A stretch of 64,000 bases of DNA from Hyperoplus lanceolatus. Lineage: Eukaryota; Chordata; Actinopteri; Uranoscopiformes; Ammodytidae. The notes beneath the pieces were generated by a model. It searched no databases, was not told where the DNA came from, and was given only the letters and a program-made list of their open reading frames with translations. How positions within the stretch are numbered: the stretch's first letter is position 1; each line of letters starts with the position of its first letter. The DNA lies in contig CM049414.1 in NCBI GenBank assembly GCA_026929865.2, positions 2,609,001 through 2,673,000 on the forward strand. Reading direction: 5' to 3'. Positions 9,994 through 20,740 of this stretch are shown one piece after another. The position numbers and the translations under genes are program-made.

Positions 9994-10023
9994 CCACACC
10001 TATCAGGTGTGGAAAGGGGGATT
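9994..10023 (+). other. Hairpin plus polypurine tract before the 3' LTR
   Basis: A perfect 8-bp stem (CCACACCT 9994-10001, AGGTGTGG 10005-10012) with a 3-base loop is followed directly by AAAGGGGG (10013-10020), three bases, and then the 3' LTR. The purine run is the expected plus-strand primer site. The adjoining hairpin is seen in the sequence; any role is inference. Confidence 0.8.
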
Positions 10024-10989
10024 TGTAGAGAAAATTAACCTTTATTGATGCCCCCCCCTTGCATATACATATTATATATAATACACATATTACACATATT
10101 AGCTTTAAATCAGCAGCAGGCCCCAGATTGAGTGAGAATTGTTGAGAGAGATGAAATCACCAGATAGTTTTATTTCGGCTGTCTGTACATAGAAGAAGAA
10201 GTAACACTCTCAGGGAACTCTGACTGACCCTTTGCTTTACCTGCACATTTAGAGAAGTGACCCTGGTCTTAAACTCAGGCTGACCCTTAACACTTGCAAA
10301 CTTATAGCAAGAAAGGGAACAACTGAAGAAAACCCCCTACATGACATAAACCGTACAAACTGCCAACTGACAGTTGAACATGTACCTTGAGCCCCAGATT
10401 AATTAGTGAGACAAGGCCCTTTCACCCAACAACATGCACACTACTGATTGCAAGACTGTCAACTGACAGTCTAACATAAGACATAGAATGAATCATGATA
10501 AGCCCCCACCCAACAACATGCACACACTACTGATTGCAAGATTGTCAACTGACAGTCTAACATGAGCCATATAATGAATTATGATAAGCCCCCTTTCTCC
10601 CCCTACACCCGACAACATTACACACACTACTGATATGAAGAGGAACCAGAAGATCCCGGAGAGCCGGACATGAGCCAGCTTGAATGGCCATATTCAGTGC
10701 TCCAACCAGACCGCGTACAGTAGAATACGTTCCGTCTGCATCATTTGACTTTGACCAATAGGACTTCACAAGAAGAATCCTACTTATGCTTCCGCGCACT
10801 CTGTTTAAGCGCCTTTTCTTGTGAGAGCTCAACCAGGTTGAACTTTCACTGTCTAGGTCCGTGCACGTTTAACTGTAGGACATCTACTCTGCTTTTAGTG
10901 AAATAAATACCACTTTTTATAACTAAACCTTTTTGACTGGAACCTCCGTCCTTCATGCTATTTTGTCCTATTTTTGACAATTCTTAACA
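10024..10989 (+). repeat. 3' LTR of the endogenous retrovirus
   Basis: 966 bp, starts TGTAGAG and ends TTAACA, and is followed by the second CAGT target copy. It is colinear with the 5' LTR, with substitutions and small indels (for example about 10190-10200 and 10230-10250). It carries the same U3 repeat block. Confidence 0.93.
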
Positions 10990-11433
10990 CAGTTGTACAG
11001 CTTCTGAGCACCAAGGTCAAGTGTGTGCGTAAAACATGGAAACTTACTGATGTTAAGCTTTTTGACAGCTACATTCATGTTTGCTGCGTTATCCACAGTT
11101 GCTGCCACCACCTTCTCTTTCACTCCAAACTCCTCCAGGAGCCCCTCAATGTCCTCCGCAACAGCTATCCCTGTTTGAGCTTGGTACATTGCTTTGGTTT
11201 TAAGGACTTTTTCTTTACTCTGACCTTCCCTGACGTAGTGCATTGTTACGGCGAGGTAGTGGTCTTGACTGAAACTAGTCCAACCATCTGCTGTGATGGC
11301 TGCATTTGTGATATGTTTCAGGTCTGCAATCAGATTGCTCTTTTCAACCCCATACCAAGCAGGAATCAGGTGATTTGTTAAACTGTCTCTGTTTGGGGCT
11401 TTGTATTTTGAGTTGAGAATCTTTATCATCTTC
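10990..11433 (-). pseudogene. hAT/ZBED-like transposase, catalytic exon
   Basis: On the minus strand this encodes about 145 residues of a hAT-family DDE core. The first catalytic aspartate sits in a T-A-D-G-W-T-S motif and the second in a T-V-D-N-A-A-N-M motif, followed by C-F-T-H-T-L-D-L. The exon opens after a good acceptor (TTTTCTGTAG, ending at 11434). It joins in frame to the exon at 11558-11783 and, across the provirus, to 2212-2319. hAT transposases cut and paste DNA elements, and many vertebrate ZBED genes are domesticated relatives. This could be either an autonomous hAT with introns or a ZBED-like gene. The provirus interrupts it, so it is dead in this allele. Confidence 0.85.
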
Positions 11434-11557
11434 CTACAGAAAATATATGGTAGGACTATGAATAAAACAGAACTATACCGACATAAAAACTTTGAAATTT
11501 GTTATTTTCAGTTGAAAAGAAAAGCTGGACATACTGTAATACAGCATATTAACCTAC

Positions 11558-11783
11558 CGAAATTCAAGAGGACTCTACTTTGGCAAACGGGTGCAAACCC
11601 TTTACCACAAACTTAGTCACTGCGCTCGGTGACATTTGTTTATCCTCGCCTCGGTCATTTTATTCCTCCCTGCCTCTGTGAACGGAGTAGCTAGAACGAT
11701 AGCACGATAGCTACTTGCTGCAGACTCTGAGCCAGTGTAAGAGCCTGCCTCTGAGCCAGCCAGACTCTGGCCATCATCATCTT
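11558..11783 (-). pseudogene. hAT/ZBED-like transposase, linker exon
   Basis: The exon begins after an acceptor (TCAATTTTAG) and ends at a donor (GTAGGT at 11557-11552). It encodes an acidic, serine-rich linker. Then comes the segment ending K-F-V-V-K-G-L-H-P-F-A, which precedes the catalytic domain in hAT/ZBED proteins. A one-base insertion near 11620 and a stop near the exon end break the frame. The splice phase agrees with the next exon at 11433. Confidence 0.7.
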
Positions 11784-11900
11784 CTAAAATTGATGGACAA
11801 TGATAATGGAGATTATTCATATAGTATACATTTACACAATGAAATGGCACTCACATTAAGTAAGCAGACAGGGCCTATCCTGTCTGGAGTTTAAAGTTAC

Positions 11901-12150
11901 CTTCGGTATTAATAACAGACGGCGTCCCGATAGCTCTGCTGCTGCTTGACTCACTTGCGTTGCTAATTAGTAGTGTATCACCACGCGACATTCCTGCAAA
12001 TGAATTGCATGCTGTGTAGCCAAATGTTTCTGCATATTGGTAGTTCCCCCCTTTGATAAATGGAAACTTTACAATTGTTGCAAGTGGCTGTATTTCCGTC
12101 TTTTAGAGTGAAATCCAACCAACTTTAGAGCGCTTCTGCCTTGGCGCCAT
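11901..12150 (-). pseudogene. hAT/ZBED-like transposase, BED-finger exon
   Basis: A minus-strand start at 12150 leads into a BED-type zinc finger. The C-x-x-C half (A-T-C-N-N-C) and the H-x5-H half (N-M-Q-K-H-L-A-T-Q-H) are both present, but one-base shifts separate them. A stop falls early in the first frame. The exon ends at a donor (GTAACT at 11900-11895). BED fingers give DNA binding to hAT transposases and ZBED proteins. Confidence 0.7.
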
Positions 12151-12248
12151 GTTTGCTGCGTTCTGAACCAAAACAAAGCAGCGCATGTGGGACGTCATGA
12201 CTCGCTGATGATTCCGAGGAATTGATTCACTCGGCACTGGGTCTGAAC

Positions 12249-13642
12249 TAGGGCTGCACGATATGGACAAATCTTCATATCCCGATATGTTTAGGCTGAC
12301 TGGCGATATAAGATATATATATCGATATATAGCTATTGAGGAAAAACATATATATTTTCAATAGATATTTTCATATAAAATAGCTTAAGCATTAATATAA
12401 AAATTTCAAGAGGTGTGTCCTGTATTTTCTGGAGACACTGGTCTCATGATGTGGAAGCTCATATTTATTAATTTGTTAAATATAAATGAATTAGGCCTAC
12501 ACATTGTACATCAAAAGTCTGATACAGGAGCCATGACATTTAGTTTAATATCACATATGCATTGATAAACAGTCTGCATGAAGGTATTGAAAAACATCAG
12601 TTTTGTGTAAACTACACAGTATTTTATTGACATCAGAAAGTCTACACATCTTCCACTACAGGCTAAAAACACATTCTCTTCCAAATGCACCTTGGCTAAG
12701 AAGAATATGATGGTCTAAAAACATTTGAATAAAATAGCTTGATGCCAATAGGCTACACGTGTCTTGCTGTTCTGGGTCTGTTCCGTCATGGTTGAATTAA
12801 CTAATTGGAAGTCGCTTTGGATAAAAGTGTAAGCTTTTTCAATGTAAAGTATTGTGTTGACAGTCCTTAGAAACACTGCCGTTCAAAGTCAGAACGCAGA
12901 TTGTCCAACCTAAAACTAAGTTACCAGCGCTACTTCATACTGCTGTTGTAAATGCTAGAAGAGATTGGTAGTGCTTTGCAACGTTTGCAACTTGTTTCTG
13001 GCATTCTCTACAAACGCCCCGCTTCTGCTGCTCGTCTGTTCTTTTAAATCCGAGCCGATTCCAAGTAAACGAACCGTTGTTATATTCCCGTTTGGTTTAA
13101 TTCTACCGGCGCTGTGTCACTTTGCCTAGCTTCCCTCCATGCTTGTTATGTTGTGAACGGAGCGGAGAAAATCAGAGAGGGGAGGAGGAGGGCTCACTCC
13201 TCGGGAAGTCTCACACACACATACTCTTCATGCGATGCGAGGAAAACACGGACGCTCGAGGCAGAAACTGATTATTTTAGCGCAGAAAGACGTGTATCGA
13301 TATAAACAAAATTGGCCGTGTTTCCCAGATGACTTATGCGCTGATAAAGAGGTGGGTGATCGATTCGCCTGGCATCGATTTATTCAGTTTCAGCATCACC
13401 GCGGTGGACAGCTCCCACTAAAGAGCTTCTTTCGCTTCATTTTACGCGTTCTCCAAAGAAGGCACTTAAGATGGCATCTGGGAAACACCCGTATCTTAGC
13501 GCTCCTTCTTTGGCGAACCCTTCTTTCGACACTTCTTTGGTCCCAAAGATCGATCGAATCTGGGAAACGCGGCCATTGTCTAATCTTGTATCCCGTTAGA
13601 AATGATATCGATATATCTCACAAACTCGATATATCCTGCAGC
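12249..13642. mobile_element. hAT-like non-autonomous element with CGATAT-rich ends
   Basis: The left end reads TAGGGCTGCACGATATGG and the right end, inverted, reads TTGCTGCAGGATATATCG. The ends are thus degenerate inverted repeats rich in CGATAT. No transposase is visible between them. A short SINE tail (GTCGCTTTGGATAAAAGTGT, about 12811-12830) and a smaller inverted-repeat element (13314-13574) lie inside. Target duplications could not be confirmed, so superfamily and exact right end are tentative. Confidence 0.5.
13314..13574. mobile_element. Small MITE nested in the 12249-13642 element
   Basis: It has 17-bp inverted ends, GGCCGTGTTTCCCAGAT (13314-13330) and ATCTGGGAAACGCGGCC (13558-13574), with one mismatch. 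ATT stands on both outer sides as a possible 3-bp target duplication. It is 261 bp long and has no coding capacity. Confidence 0.7.
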
Positions 13643-13689
13643 AAACTCTTGACTGTCGTTTGTGCACCAAACAGCAGCTAAGATACTTC

Positions 13690-14260
13690 TGCCTTCTTGG
13701 AGACCCTGAATGGAGTCCTGCATGGGGGTCCGGGAAGGGAATTCATAGTTATGCTGGCAGACTCCAACGTGCACATTGGCAGAGATGGAGACTCCTGGAG
13801 AGGCGTGATTGGGATGGCCTCCTTGATCTAAACGTGGTTGTTTGTTATTAGACTCCTTAGCTAGTCATGGATTGTCTATGATGGACACCATGTTAGAAAT
13901 AAAGACGCTCATAAGTTTTCGTGGTCCCAGAGCATTCTAGACCAAAGGTTGCTGATCGATTTCGCGATCATATGGTCTGATCTTAGGCCACATATTTATG
14001 ACACTTTATTGAAGAGAGGGGTTGAGCTGTCAACCTATAACCATTTAGTGGTGAGTTTGGTTCAGGGGGTGGGGGCAGACTCTGGACCGACATGGTAAGC
14101 CCAAACAGGTAGTTCGGGTGAACTGGGAACGTCTGGAAGAGGCCCCTGTCCAGGAAATCCTCAACTCACACCTCCAATGGAGCTTTTCTGCCATCCCTGT
14201 GGAGGTTGGTGAACCCGAGTGGGCACTGTTCTAAGTTAATAGAAACTGCCAGAGAAATTG
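13690..14260 (+). pseudogene. LINE endonuclease-domain fragment
   Basis: Interrupted frames encode residues typical of the apurinic-type endonuclease of non-LTR elements. In order these are a segment like G-R-E-F-I-V-M-L-A-D-S-N-V-H (about 13733-13776), a D-G-D-S-W-R-G-V-I-G motif, and V-N-W-E-R-L followed by a conserved linker (about 14117-14235). The first resembles the metal-binding G-D-x-N block with a changed first half. It looks most like teleost RTE-type or related elements, but the clade is uncertain. There is no RT here. Stops near 13830 and 13850 and frame changes show decay. Confidence 0.6.
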
Positions 14261-14449
14261 CTGTTTCTTCAGAGAGCTGTGTGTTCCTGAATTGGGCCAA
14301 GGCAATGCTACACATTTCATCATACAATATGCATTAGTGATATATTCACATCCTCCATCTCTTTTTATCAAGAAGAAATTTTACCAAAACATGGAGCTCA
14401 GTAATAAAACATGTACCACAAGGGATTGCAGATGCCTTGTCTCTGTGAA

Positions 14450-14756
14450 GTTAGAAAAGGCCCCAAAGTTGTAGGTTTACAGTGTTTGATATTCCTTACA
14501 GTGTGTTAAGTTGTGTTTTGTTTAGTGTGGGTAGCTGTCAGTTGGGGTGGTGGCAGTCAGTCGGCGGAGAGTGTGTATTGTAAGTTTCCTTTTCTCCTCT
14601 CTCCCCGTCAGATGTTCGAGCGTGTATGTTAAGCGTGACGATCATTCTACAGTTTAACATGTCTATCGGACTTATTGGAATCACCCGTGTGTGAGTAAAG
14701 ACATGCAGTCACGATCGCTTTTATAATTTATAGTTTATGCAAGTTTAACGGCCCGT
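14450..14756 (+). repeat. Left LTR of the BEL/Pao element, 3'-truncated
   Basis: It aligns with the first part of 15104-15658, from AGAAAAGGCCCCAAAG through TTTAACGGCCCGT, with small indels. Its first bases are slightly altered from TGTAG. Confidence 0.85.
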
Positions 14757-15047
14757 TTCATTCGGCTTTATGTGCCAAGCCTTCAAGCTCGCCAGAAGTG
14801 GCAGTCTTCGCCAGCTGACACCGTGGAGGATTGTGTTGCCATGATCGCGGACCCACATTTCCCCAGAGCCCTCTGGCCTATTGGAAGGGTGGTCAAGACA
14901 CATCCCAGCCCTGACGGGCACATCCGATCTGCTGACGTGAAGGTGAAGGGGAGAGTCTACACTCGGCCAGTTGCCAGGCTGGTTGTGCTTCCTGCACTTC
15001 CTTCTGGTGAAGATGAGGACACTACCCCTACCGCTGCATCCCAATAG
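14757..15047 (+). pseudogene. pol: BEL/Pao pol C-terminal domain (DUF5641-like)
   Basis: A frame of about 91 codons carries the tail domain that follows integrase in Pao-type polyproteins. It has a W-P-I-G-R-V core, then H-P-S-P-D-G-H-I-R, a repeated V-K-V-K-stretch and R-P-V-A-R-L-V-V-L-P. It ends with tandem stops before the polypurine tract and 3' LTR, exactly where a pol terminus should be. Protease, RT, RNase H and the integrase core are missing. Family assignment is from motif recognition. Confidence 0.7.
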
Positions 15048-15103
15048 TAGAACTTTGTTGCCTTTATTGATGTGCAAATGTACTACATACATTTGGGGGC
15101 GGC

Positions 15104-15658
15104 TGTAGAAAAGGCCCCAAAGTTGTAGGTTTACAGTGTTTGATATGTGAAGTTGTGTTTTGTTTAGTGTGGGTAGCTGTCAGTTGGGGTGGTGACGTCA
15201 GTCGGCGGGAGAGTGTGTATTGTAAGTTTCCTTTTCTCCTCTCTCCCCGTCAGATGTCCGAGCGTGTATGTTGCGGCAGTGAGCGATCATTCTACAGTTT
15301 AACATGTCTATCGGACTTATTGGAATCACCCGTGTGTGAGTAAAGACATGCAGTCACGATCGCTTTTATTATTTATAGTTTATGCAAGTTTAACGGCCCG
15401 TCTGGTCGCAATAACAACTGTTGTAACGCGGCTCGTCGGGGGCGAAACCTTTTGTTCTTTTCCCGCGAGCTGTGTGCTGCGGTGTCTGTAAAGAAGGAAA
15501 TAAAGAGCGGATAAACTATACACCTCCTCTCCTAGTCTCATGCTTATAATTTGATGCTTTCGGCCATAAGTGGTGTTCTGGCCGACACCTCTGAAGTGAA
15601 ACCAGTGATACAAGCAAATCAGCGCGGTAAGCTACATTCACCAGTTTCCTCCGCTACA
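15104..15658 (+). repeat. Right LTR of the BEL/Pao element
   Basis: 555 bp with TGTAG and CTACA inverted ends. It is preceded by a purine-rich tract and contains AATAAAGAGC (15497-15506) as a probable polyadenylation signal. Confidence 0.85.
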
Positions 15659-16221
15659 GTGAGGGACCTTGAATTGAACCCCTTATCCTTTTTTGAAGTG
15701 CCCAATTAATCTGTCGCCAATAATACAACATTAATAACAGTTGTCACAATAGGAATATTATTATTGAAATGTAAATTCAAAAAAAAGTTGAAGGTTGAAG
15801 GAAACTGCTATTTTTTACAAAAAATTGTTAAAAAAAATTATATTTAAATGGAGATATCAATTTGTCTATCAGTTGTTGTTAATATACAACAATGTAAAAG
15901 TATTCAAAAGATCATTATGTCTACATTGTAAAGAATTGGGCCCTGATTTGTCTGCCATCCTTTGTTGGTGTTATCATATGTTCTCTGCGTGCTACGATGT
16001 AAACATAAACCTAAATGTCGGTCATTATGCTCTTGATTTTAGCATGTTTGAAGTGCTGACTTTAATGTGGGTAGGAAGAAAAAGAAGGATGATGCAGATA
16101 AGGAGTGTGGGTGGAGGTTAATGTGCATGGAGCATTTCAAAGATGTCTCGGCTTGACTCATAGGATGGTTGAGATCAGACAGAATGGTAGATTTCAGGTT
16201 TTACCCTCAGCTATTAGGATT

Positions 16222-16271
<50 letters not shown>
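16222..16271. repeat. (CT)n microsatellite
   Basis: About 25 uninterrupted CT units. Confidence 0.97.
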
Positions 16272-16274
<3 letters not shown>

Positions 16275-16598
16275 TCATCTCTTGCACTTTATTTCTCTTT
16301 GCTTATGTCCTCACCTGCTATCATTCCTTCTCTCTCTTTTTATTTCTCTGCCTCGCACACACACAAAAGATTTTCATCAGCACTTTCTTGCTCCACTGAC
16401 ACCCTGTAGTTCTCTTTTTCTGTTATTCTTGCTCCCTCTCCCTTGCCCATTACTTCAGCCAGTGAAAAGTCTGTGCTTCAGCAGTCTTCTCACGCTGCTG
16501 AAGACTGTCTTTATATGTCCACATCAAATTTGGTGAGGCAGGTAGGGGGTTGAGGGATGCAGCTAATATCTCTCTGTAGGTTTCTCTCATGGCGAATT

Positions 16599-16599
<1 letters not shown>

Positions 16600-16685
<86 letters not shown>
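16600..16685. repeat. (TG)n microsatellite
   Basis: About 43 uninterrupted TG units, likely highly polymorphic. Confidence 0.97.
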
Positions 16686-16686
<1 letters not shown>

Positions 16687-17981
16687 AGAGAGGGAGAACA
16701 TACACACTCTTAAGGGCCGAACCATTTTCCACCATCTCATTGCCTCTAAACTCAGGGAGGTGTGCTATTTCATACTATTTCCAATCCCAATTGGATTAAA
16801 GCGGGTAAAAAAAACTGTGGCTTCAGAAAGGAGGAGAAATCTTGTGTCAGTTTGGAGACACAAACACATACTGTACACCTGACCTGGGTACACTGTACAT
16901 ATATGGGCCTTCATCCAACATCGGATCACAAAAGGAATTAATTGGAAAATAAACCTTTTCTTTGGTGCATTTATGTTCTTTGTGCTGCAAAGATTATACA
17001 AATCAGACTGAAAATTCCTTAATCCTTTGTTAGAGGTTTAAAAGATAATGACAAATTAACGAAGAACCATAATATAGATTGTTCTAAGAATTAATATTTC
17101 CAAAAAGGCTAGCCATCGTCAATGGATCGCTGATAACATTATTCACCATGGAAACAAATGCTTGATCCTCCCACACTCTCAAAAAATTAACGAATGAGTT
17201 TATGGTATGAGGAAGAATTATCGGGGATATTATCTCATAACTCTGATCTAATCACCTCTGCAATTCAGAAAGAAATGGGGCAAACATTTTTTGTCAAGAT
17301 AATCATTACGCTTCCGTATGAGAAGCAATAGTCTATTTTAAGAATTAAGTTACGCATATCAGCAACAGCAAAAGTATTAAGCTGGCGCTGCACAGCATTG
17401 CTGACAGTGTTTTATATTCACTGTATTATGTAGGCAAGCTATAATTCTGTGCAGTAAACAGACTGTTGCTTCTTTTAAAGAGGGAGTGAAAGACAACGTC
17501 AGACAAATTAGGTGACAGTTTCCATTGTAGAGTCTGATTGATTTATTACCAGATCCCTTGTCCTCAAGTGATCACAGTTTAAATTATTATATTATTTCTA
17601 TATTCAAATAAGGCTATTTAACAAGGCTCGTCTGTGACGATATCACAAGAGAACAGTAACGATCGCGTACAGCCGCAGAATTACATTTCAACCTGACAGA
17701 AACCTGTTCAGTGGCACAGACGTTAAAAAGCTCCTTTTAATAAAAAAATAAGTGTATACATACAATACAAAAAGATTTATTAATCTGAATGTAGAGCATG
17801 TTCTCGATGTGTAAAGTGGCCGCTTATATGAACGACACGAGGGCTGAGAACTAGGCTACTGATCAGATAAATGATCGATCATACTGTACGTAAAATCATC
17901 AGTACATGATAAAAACATCCCGATGGAGATTTCTATGGAGGGATTTTGCTTTAAACTGTACAGGGACGCGTTGTGACAGTA

Positions 17982-18677
17982 GCCCCTTTTACACAGAGAT
18001 TACGGCATATTGACGGAACGACAGTGCGCCAATATGCCGAGAGAGCAGAAGCGCCGGTGCTTGCAGTCTTTTACTGTCCCTATGATGTGCTGGTTGATCT
18101 CGCGCTCACACACAAACAGTGTGTGAAGTCACGTTACTGTAGACTGAAATAATGTGTGGAGATAAACTCAGGCTGCTAGATAATAATAGCGGTGGCAATC
18201 CGGACACCGCCTAGCTCTGCCACTTCATTGAATAAATTCCTCCGGGCAGAAATAGACTCATAAACTCTGAAAAATGGAGCGTGGGGGTTTGGATTTATAA
18301 TCAGACAGATTAACCGCTGTTCCTTTTCTTTGGTGATTTTTACCGGACATCGTGCTTCCTTGATTCATGTTAAACATTTACATTATGTGATAGCCTATTG
18401 CTAAATTATCTATCGTCCTTCAACTGCTTACATGGTCGAATGTTTAGAACGTAGGCTATGGAACGTCACACTGTTCCGCATCAACAAGTGGCCGCATTTA
18501 TACAGAGAGGCGGAACAGATTGTGTCGGCAATTTTACTACCCCCCGAGGTAGTACAATTCCTGAAACAATCTTTTGCGCCTTTCTTCACCCGTTCCGCAA
18601 CGGTAGCATTTATACAGCAGGGTCAACGGCCGCAATGCCGGCATTTTCCCGGCTTTCACTGGCTGTGTAAAAGGGGT
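17982..18677. mobile_element. MITE with CCCCTTTTACACAG ends
   Basis: The inverted ends GCCCCTTTTACACAG (17982-17996) and CTGTGTAAAAGGGGT (18663-18677) enclose 696 bp without a transposase. TA or TAG stands just outside both ends, compatible with a 2- or 3-bp duplication. The superfamily is unresolved (Harbinger-like or mariner-like). The overlapping open frames near 18432-18680 belong to this repeat. Confidence 0.7.
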
Positions 18678-18689
18678 TAGTGACTCTTT

Positions 18690-18910
18690 CTTCAGTAGGA
18701 GCTGCAGCGTAAAAAACTCAGGGTAGGTCTAACCACCTATCCAGCAGGTTAGACCCACGGCGTATGTTGCCGCAGTAACTGACTCTGAGGTGCCCTGAAC
18801 CTGCTTCCTGAAACGGAAAACGCAGAGTTTCCACTAACTCAGAGCGAACATACTCTAGGTTGCCTCAAAGCCAGCTTCCTGAAACAGGCCTCTGTACTGT
18901 AAACTGCAAA
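18690..18910. repeat. Unclassified dispersed repeat
   Basis: Words such as AACTCAGGGTAGGTCTAACC and two direct copies of GCTTCCTGAAAC (about 18801 and 18870) resemble a repeat I associate with teleost genomes. Ends were not defined. Confidence 0.35.
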
Positions 18911-20010
18911 CCCACCCTGGAAAGCACTACCAGGGGGAGCAGATTCTTTATGTGGGGCAAGTATGAGTATGGAAAGCTGAACCTGTTCCATATAGGTGTA
19001 CAGCAGTACATGTATTAAGTTCTTCACAAATTTATTTCACTAAAATGGCCCTAAAGTGTACTGTTATGGACAGGAATCTGTAAGGACAATATGTGTTGTT
19101 TACAATGATGTTACAGCTTTGTAATATGTTGTAATGTTTTTGTTAATGCTGGAGGCAGAAAACGCAGAATGATATTGGCAGTGATATTTATTTAACACAA
19201 GTTAGAAACTTAAAAATACAGTACTATTTTTCCAGACGATGTTAGAGGTGTGGACATTTCTTGATTACAAGAAGCATCGTGATGCAGACGTCAGAGATTC
19301 GGTATCGATGCAGATACATAGTGGCTACTAGGGGTGGGCAAAATAATTGCTGTAACGATACAAAAACCTACGATTCGATTTGTATCACAATTTTTGACCC
19401 ACGATTCGATATACATTTGAGTTTGAACATGTCTTTTTCAAAAAGTCACACGAAATAATCAAATTCTTGAATGTATATCTACTCTCTCATTATTAATGAT
19501 GATGCCAACTTCAGTAGTCAAGTATTTTACACTGGCACATTTTTGATATTGTCCATACGTCATTATTTAAAAGAGGAAGCTTTGACTTTGTTTTCTGCCA
19601 CTGCTTCAGAGCATGCTATACTGTTCAACTGTGTCCCAGCACAGTTTCAGCTGAAAATGAAAATTGAAATTGAAAGTTGCCCTGGACTGCCTTCTCAGAG
19701 CGGGAACACTCTTTTACTAAGAGCCCGAACCCTCTGGTCACATCCGTACAGCAAGACTCTATCCCCGGCGTGGCCCGTCTTAAGCTGTGGAGGGAAAGGA
19801 ACACGGAGCCCTGCCGGTGATTAGCGGCTAGCCGCTACCTAGCCACTAGCTGCTACTCGGACCTAGGCTAACAACGAAGGATAGCTGCCTGCGGGCTGTT
19901 TGCCCAGAGCGGGAACACTCCTTTTAAGAGCCCGAACTCTCTTCTCTCTTTATTTCCCCAATATTTTTAGCTGACGCAGCTAGCCTTTTCGGCTACGAAA
20001 GCCAGCGGCT

Positions 20011-20740
20011 ATGCCCCCCAAGGTGGACTACGGTGAACTGAAGAAAGTCATCGATGCTCTGAGAGATGAAGTGGCTGCTGTGCAGGAGGGGCAGATCGAG
20101 ATTCACAGACTGCTCGAGAAGTTGACCGCCATCGACACAGAGAACAAGAAAAGAGATGAGAAAATCAGAGAGCTGGACGACAGGATGACGGATCTGGAGC
20201 AGTATTCACGGATCAATGATGTTATCATCTCTGGGCTTCGCATCCGACCCCGGTCATTCGCACGAGCAGTGGCCACTGACAACAGGTCCCTGACAGAGCC
20301 AGATGAGGAAGATGTGGCTTCTGCGGAGCAACAGGTGGTAGCCTTTCTACAGGCTAATAACATCCACCTTGACTGCAACCACATAGAGGCTTGTCACCTG
20401 CTGCCCATGAGAAAGTGCAAAATGGAGCGCAGCAAGGATAACAGATATCAGCGACCCGACTCCCGAGAGTTATCCTGAGATTCACTAACAGAAAGCACAA
20501 TCGCACTGCTGAAGGAGTGGAAGAAGCTGAAGAGACCAGAAGATGTTTACATGAGCGAGCACCTTGTCAAAGCGCAATGCCCCAGACATAGCCAAAGTAG
20601 CACGCGATCTGAGAAAAAACAAGAAGATTCAACAAACCTGGACGAGGAACTGCAAAGTGTTCATCAAACTCAACGGCGATACTCCAGAAGAAGCCAAAGT
20701 GATGGTCATCAGGAGCATCGAGGAGTTGGGCAAGTACTGA
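20011..20740 (+). pseudogene. LINE ORF1 (coiled-coil RNA-binding type)
   Basis: The frame starts at 20011 with an N-terminal coiled-coil of regular leucine and charged residues (about residues 8-60). The motif L-E-Q-Y-S-R-I-N-D-V follows, which in retrotransposon ORF1 proteins opens the RNA-binding part. The frame breaks near 20460. The remaining C-terminal part is readable in other frames to the stop at 20738-20740, directly before the ORF2 start at 20741. ORF1 proteins bind the element RNA. Confidence 0.75.

Larger units (their letters stand above)
2320..10989 (+). mobile_element. Endogenous retrovirus with both LTRs (defective)
   Basis: Two near-identical long terminal repeats (2320-3270 and 10024-10989) begin TGTAGAG and end TTAACA, and they enclose 6.7 kb. 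The host tetranucleotide CAGT stands on both sides (2316-2319 and 10990-10993), which proves insertion by an integrase with a 4-bp stagger. Inside, in order, are a tRNA primer site, a long leader, a short gag-like frame, a SINE, two tandem copies of the integrase region, env, and a polypurine tract. Most of gag and all of protease, RT and RNase H are missing. The remaining frames carry stops and frameshifts, so the copy is dead. The gamma/epsilon-like env suggests a fish class I retrovirus, but without RT the clade cannot be fixed from this sequence. Confidence 0.93.
14450..15658 (+). mobile_element. Collapsed BEL/Pao LTR retrotransposon
   Basis: A truncated left LTR (14450-14756) joins directly to the last part of pol (14757-15047). 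A short untranslated stretch, a polypurine tract (TTTGGGGGCGG, 15092-15102) and a complete right LTR (15104-15658) follow. The right LTR has TGTAG...CTACA ends. The left LTR stops at AACGGCCCGT, where the right LTR continues for about 250 bases more, so one deletion removed the LTR end, gag and nearly all of pol. Confidence 0.8.
15659..17981. other. Unassigned DNA with two microsatellites
   Basis: No coding or mobile element is recognised apart from the CT and TG arrays listed separately. The open frames around these arrays are low-complexity artefacts. Confidence 0.5.

Noticed and set aside
10557..10832. 91-codon minus-strand frame in the 3' LTR
   Set aside because: It is antisense to the LTR U3/R region and not conserved in the 5' LTR, so it is a chance frame.
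12249..12270. TAGGGCTGC as the right end of the spliced hAT-like gene
   Set aside because: The word points rightward, away from the gene, so it starts another element. No matching pair of ends around 2212-12150 was found.
16105..16536. 143-codon frame with a Ser-Leu run
   Set aside because: It runs through the CT microsatellite and has no domain features.
18432..18680. Two overlapping 70-82-codon frames
   Set aside because: They lie inside the inverted-repeat element 17982-18677 and have no domain features.
19331..19420. hAT-like end (TAGGGGTGGGCAAAATAATTG)
   Set aside because: The left word looks like a hAT terminus, but I found no matching right end or 8-bp duplication nearby, so no element is called.
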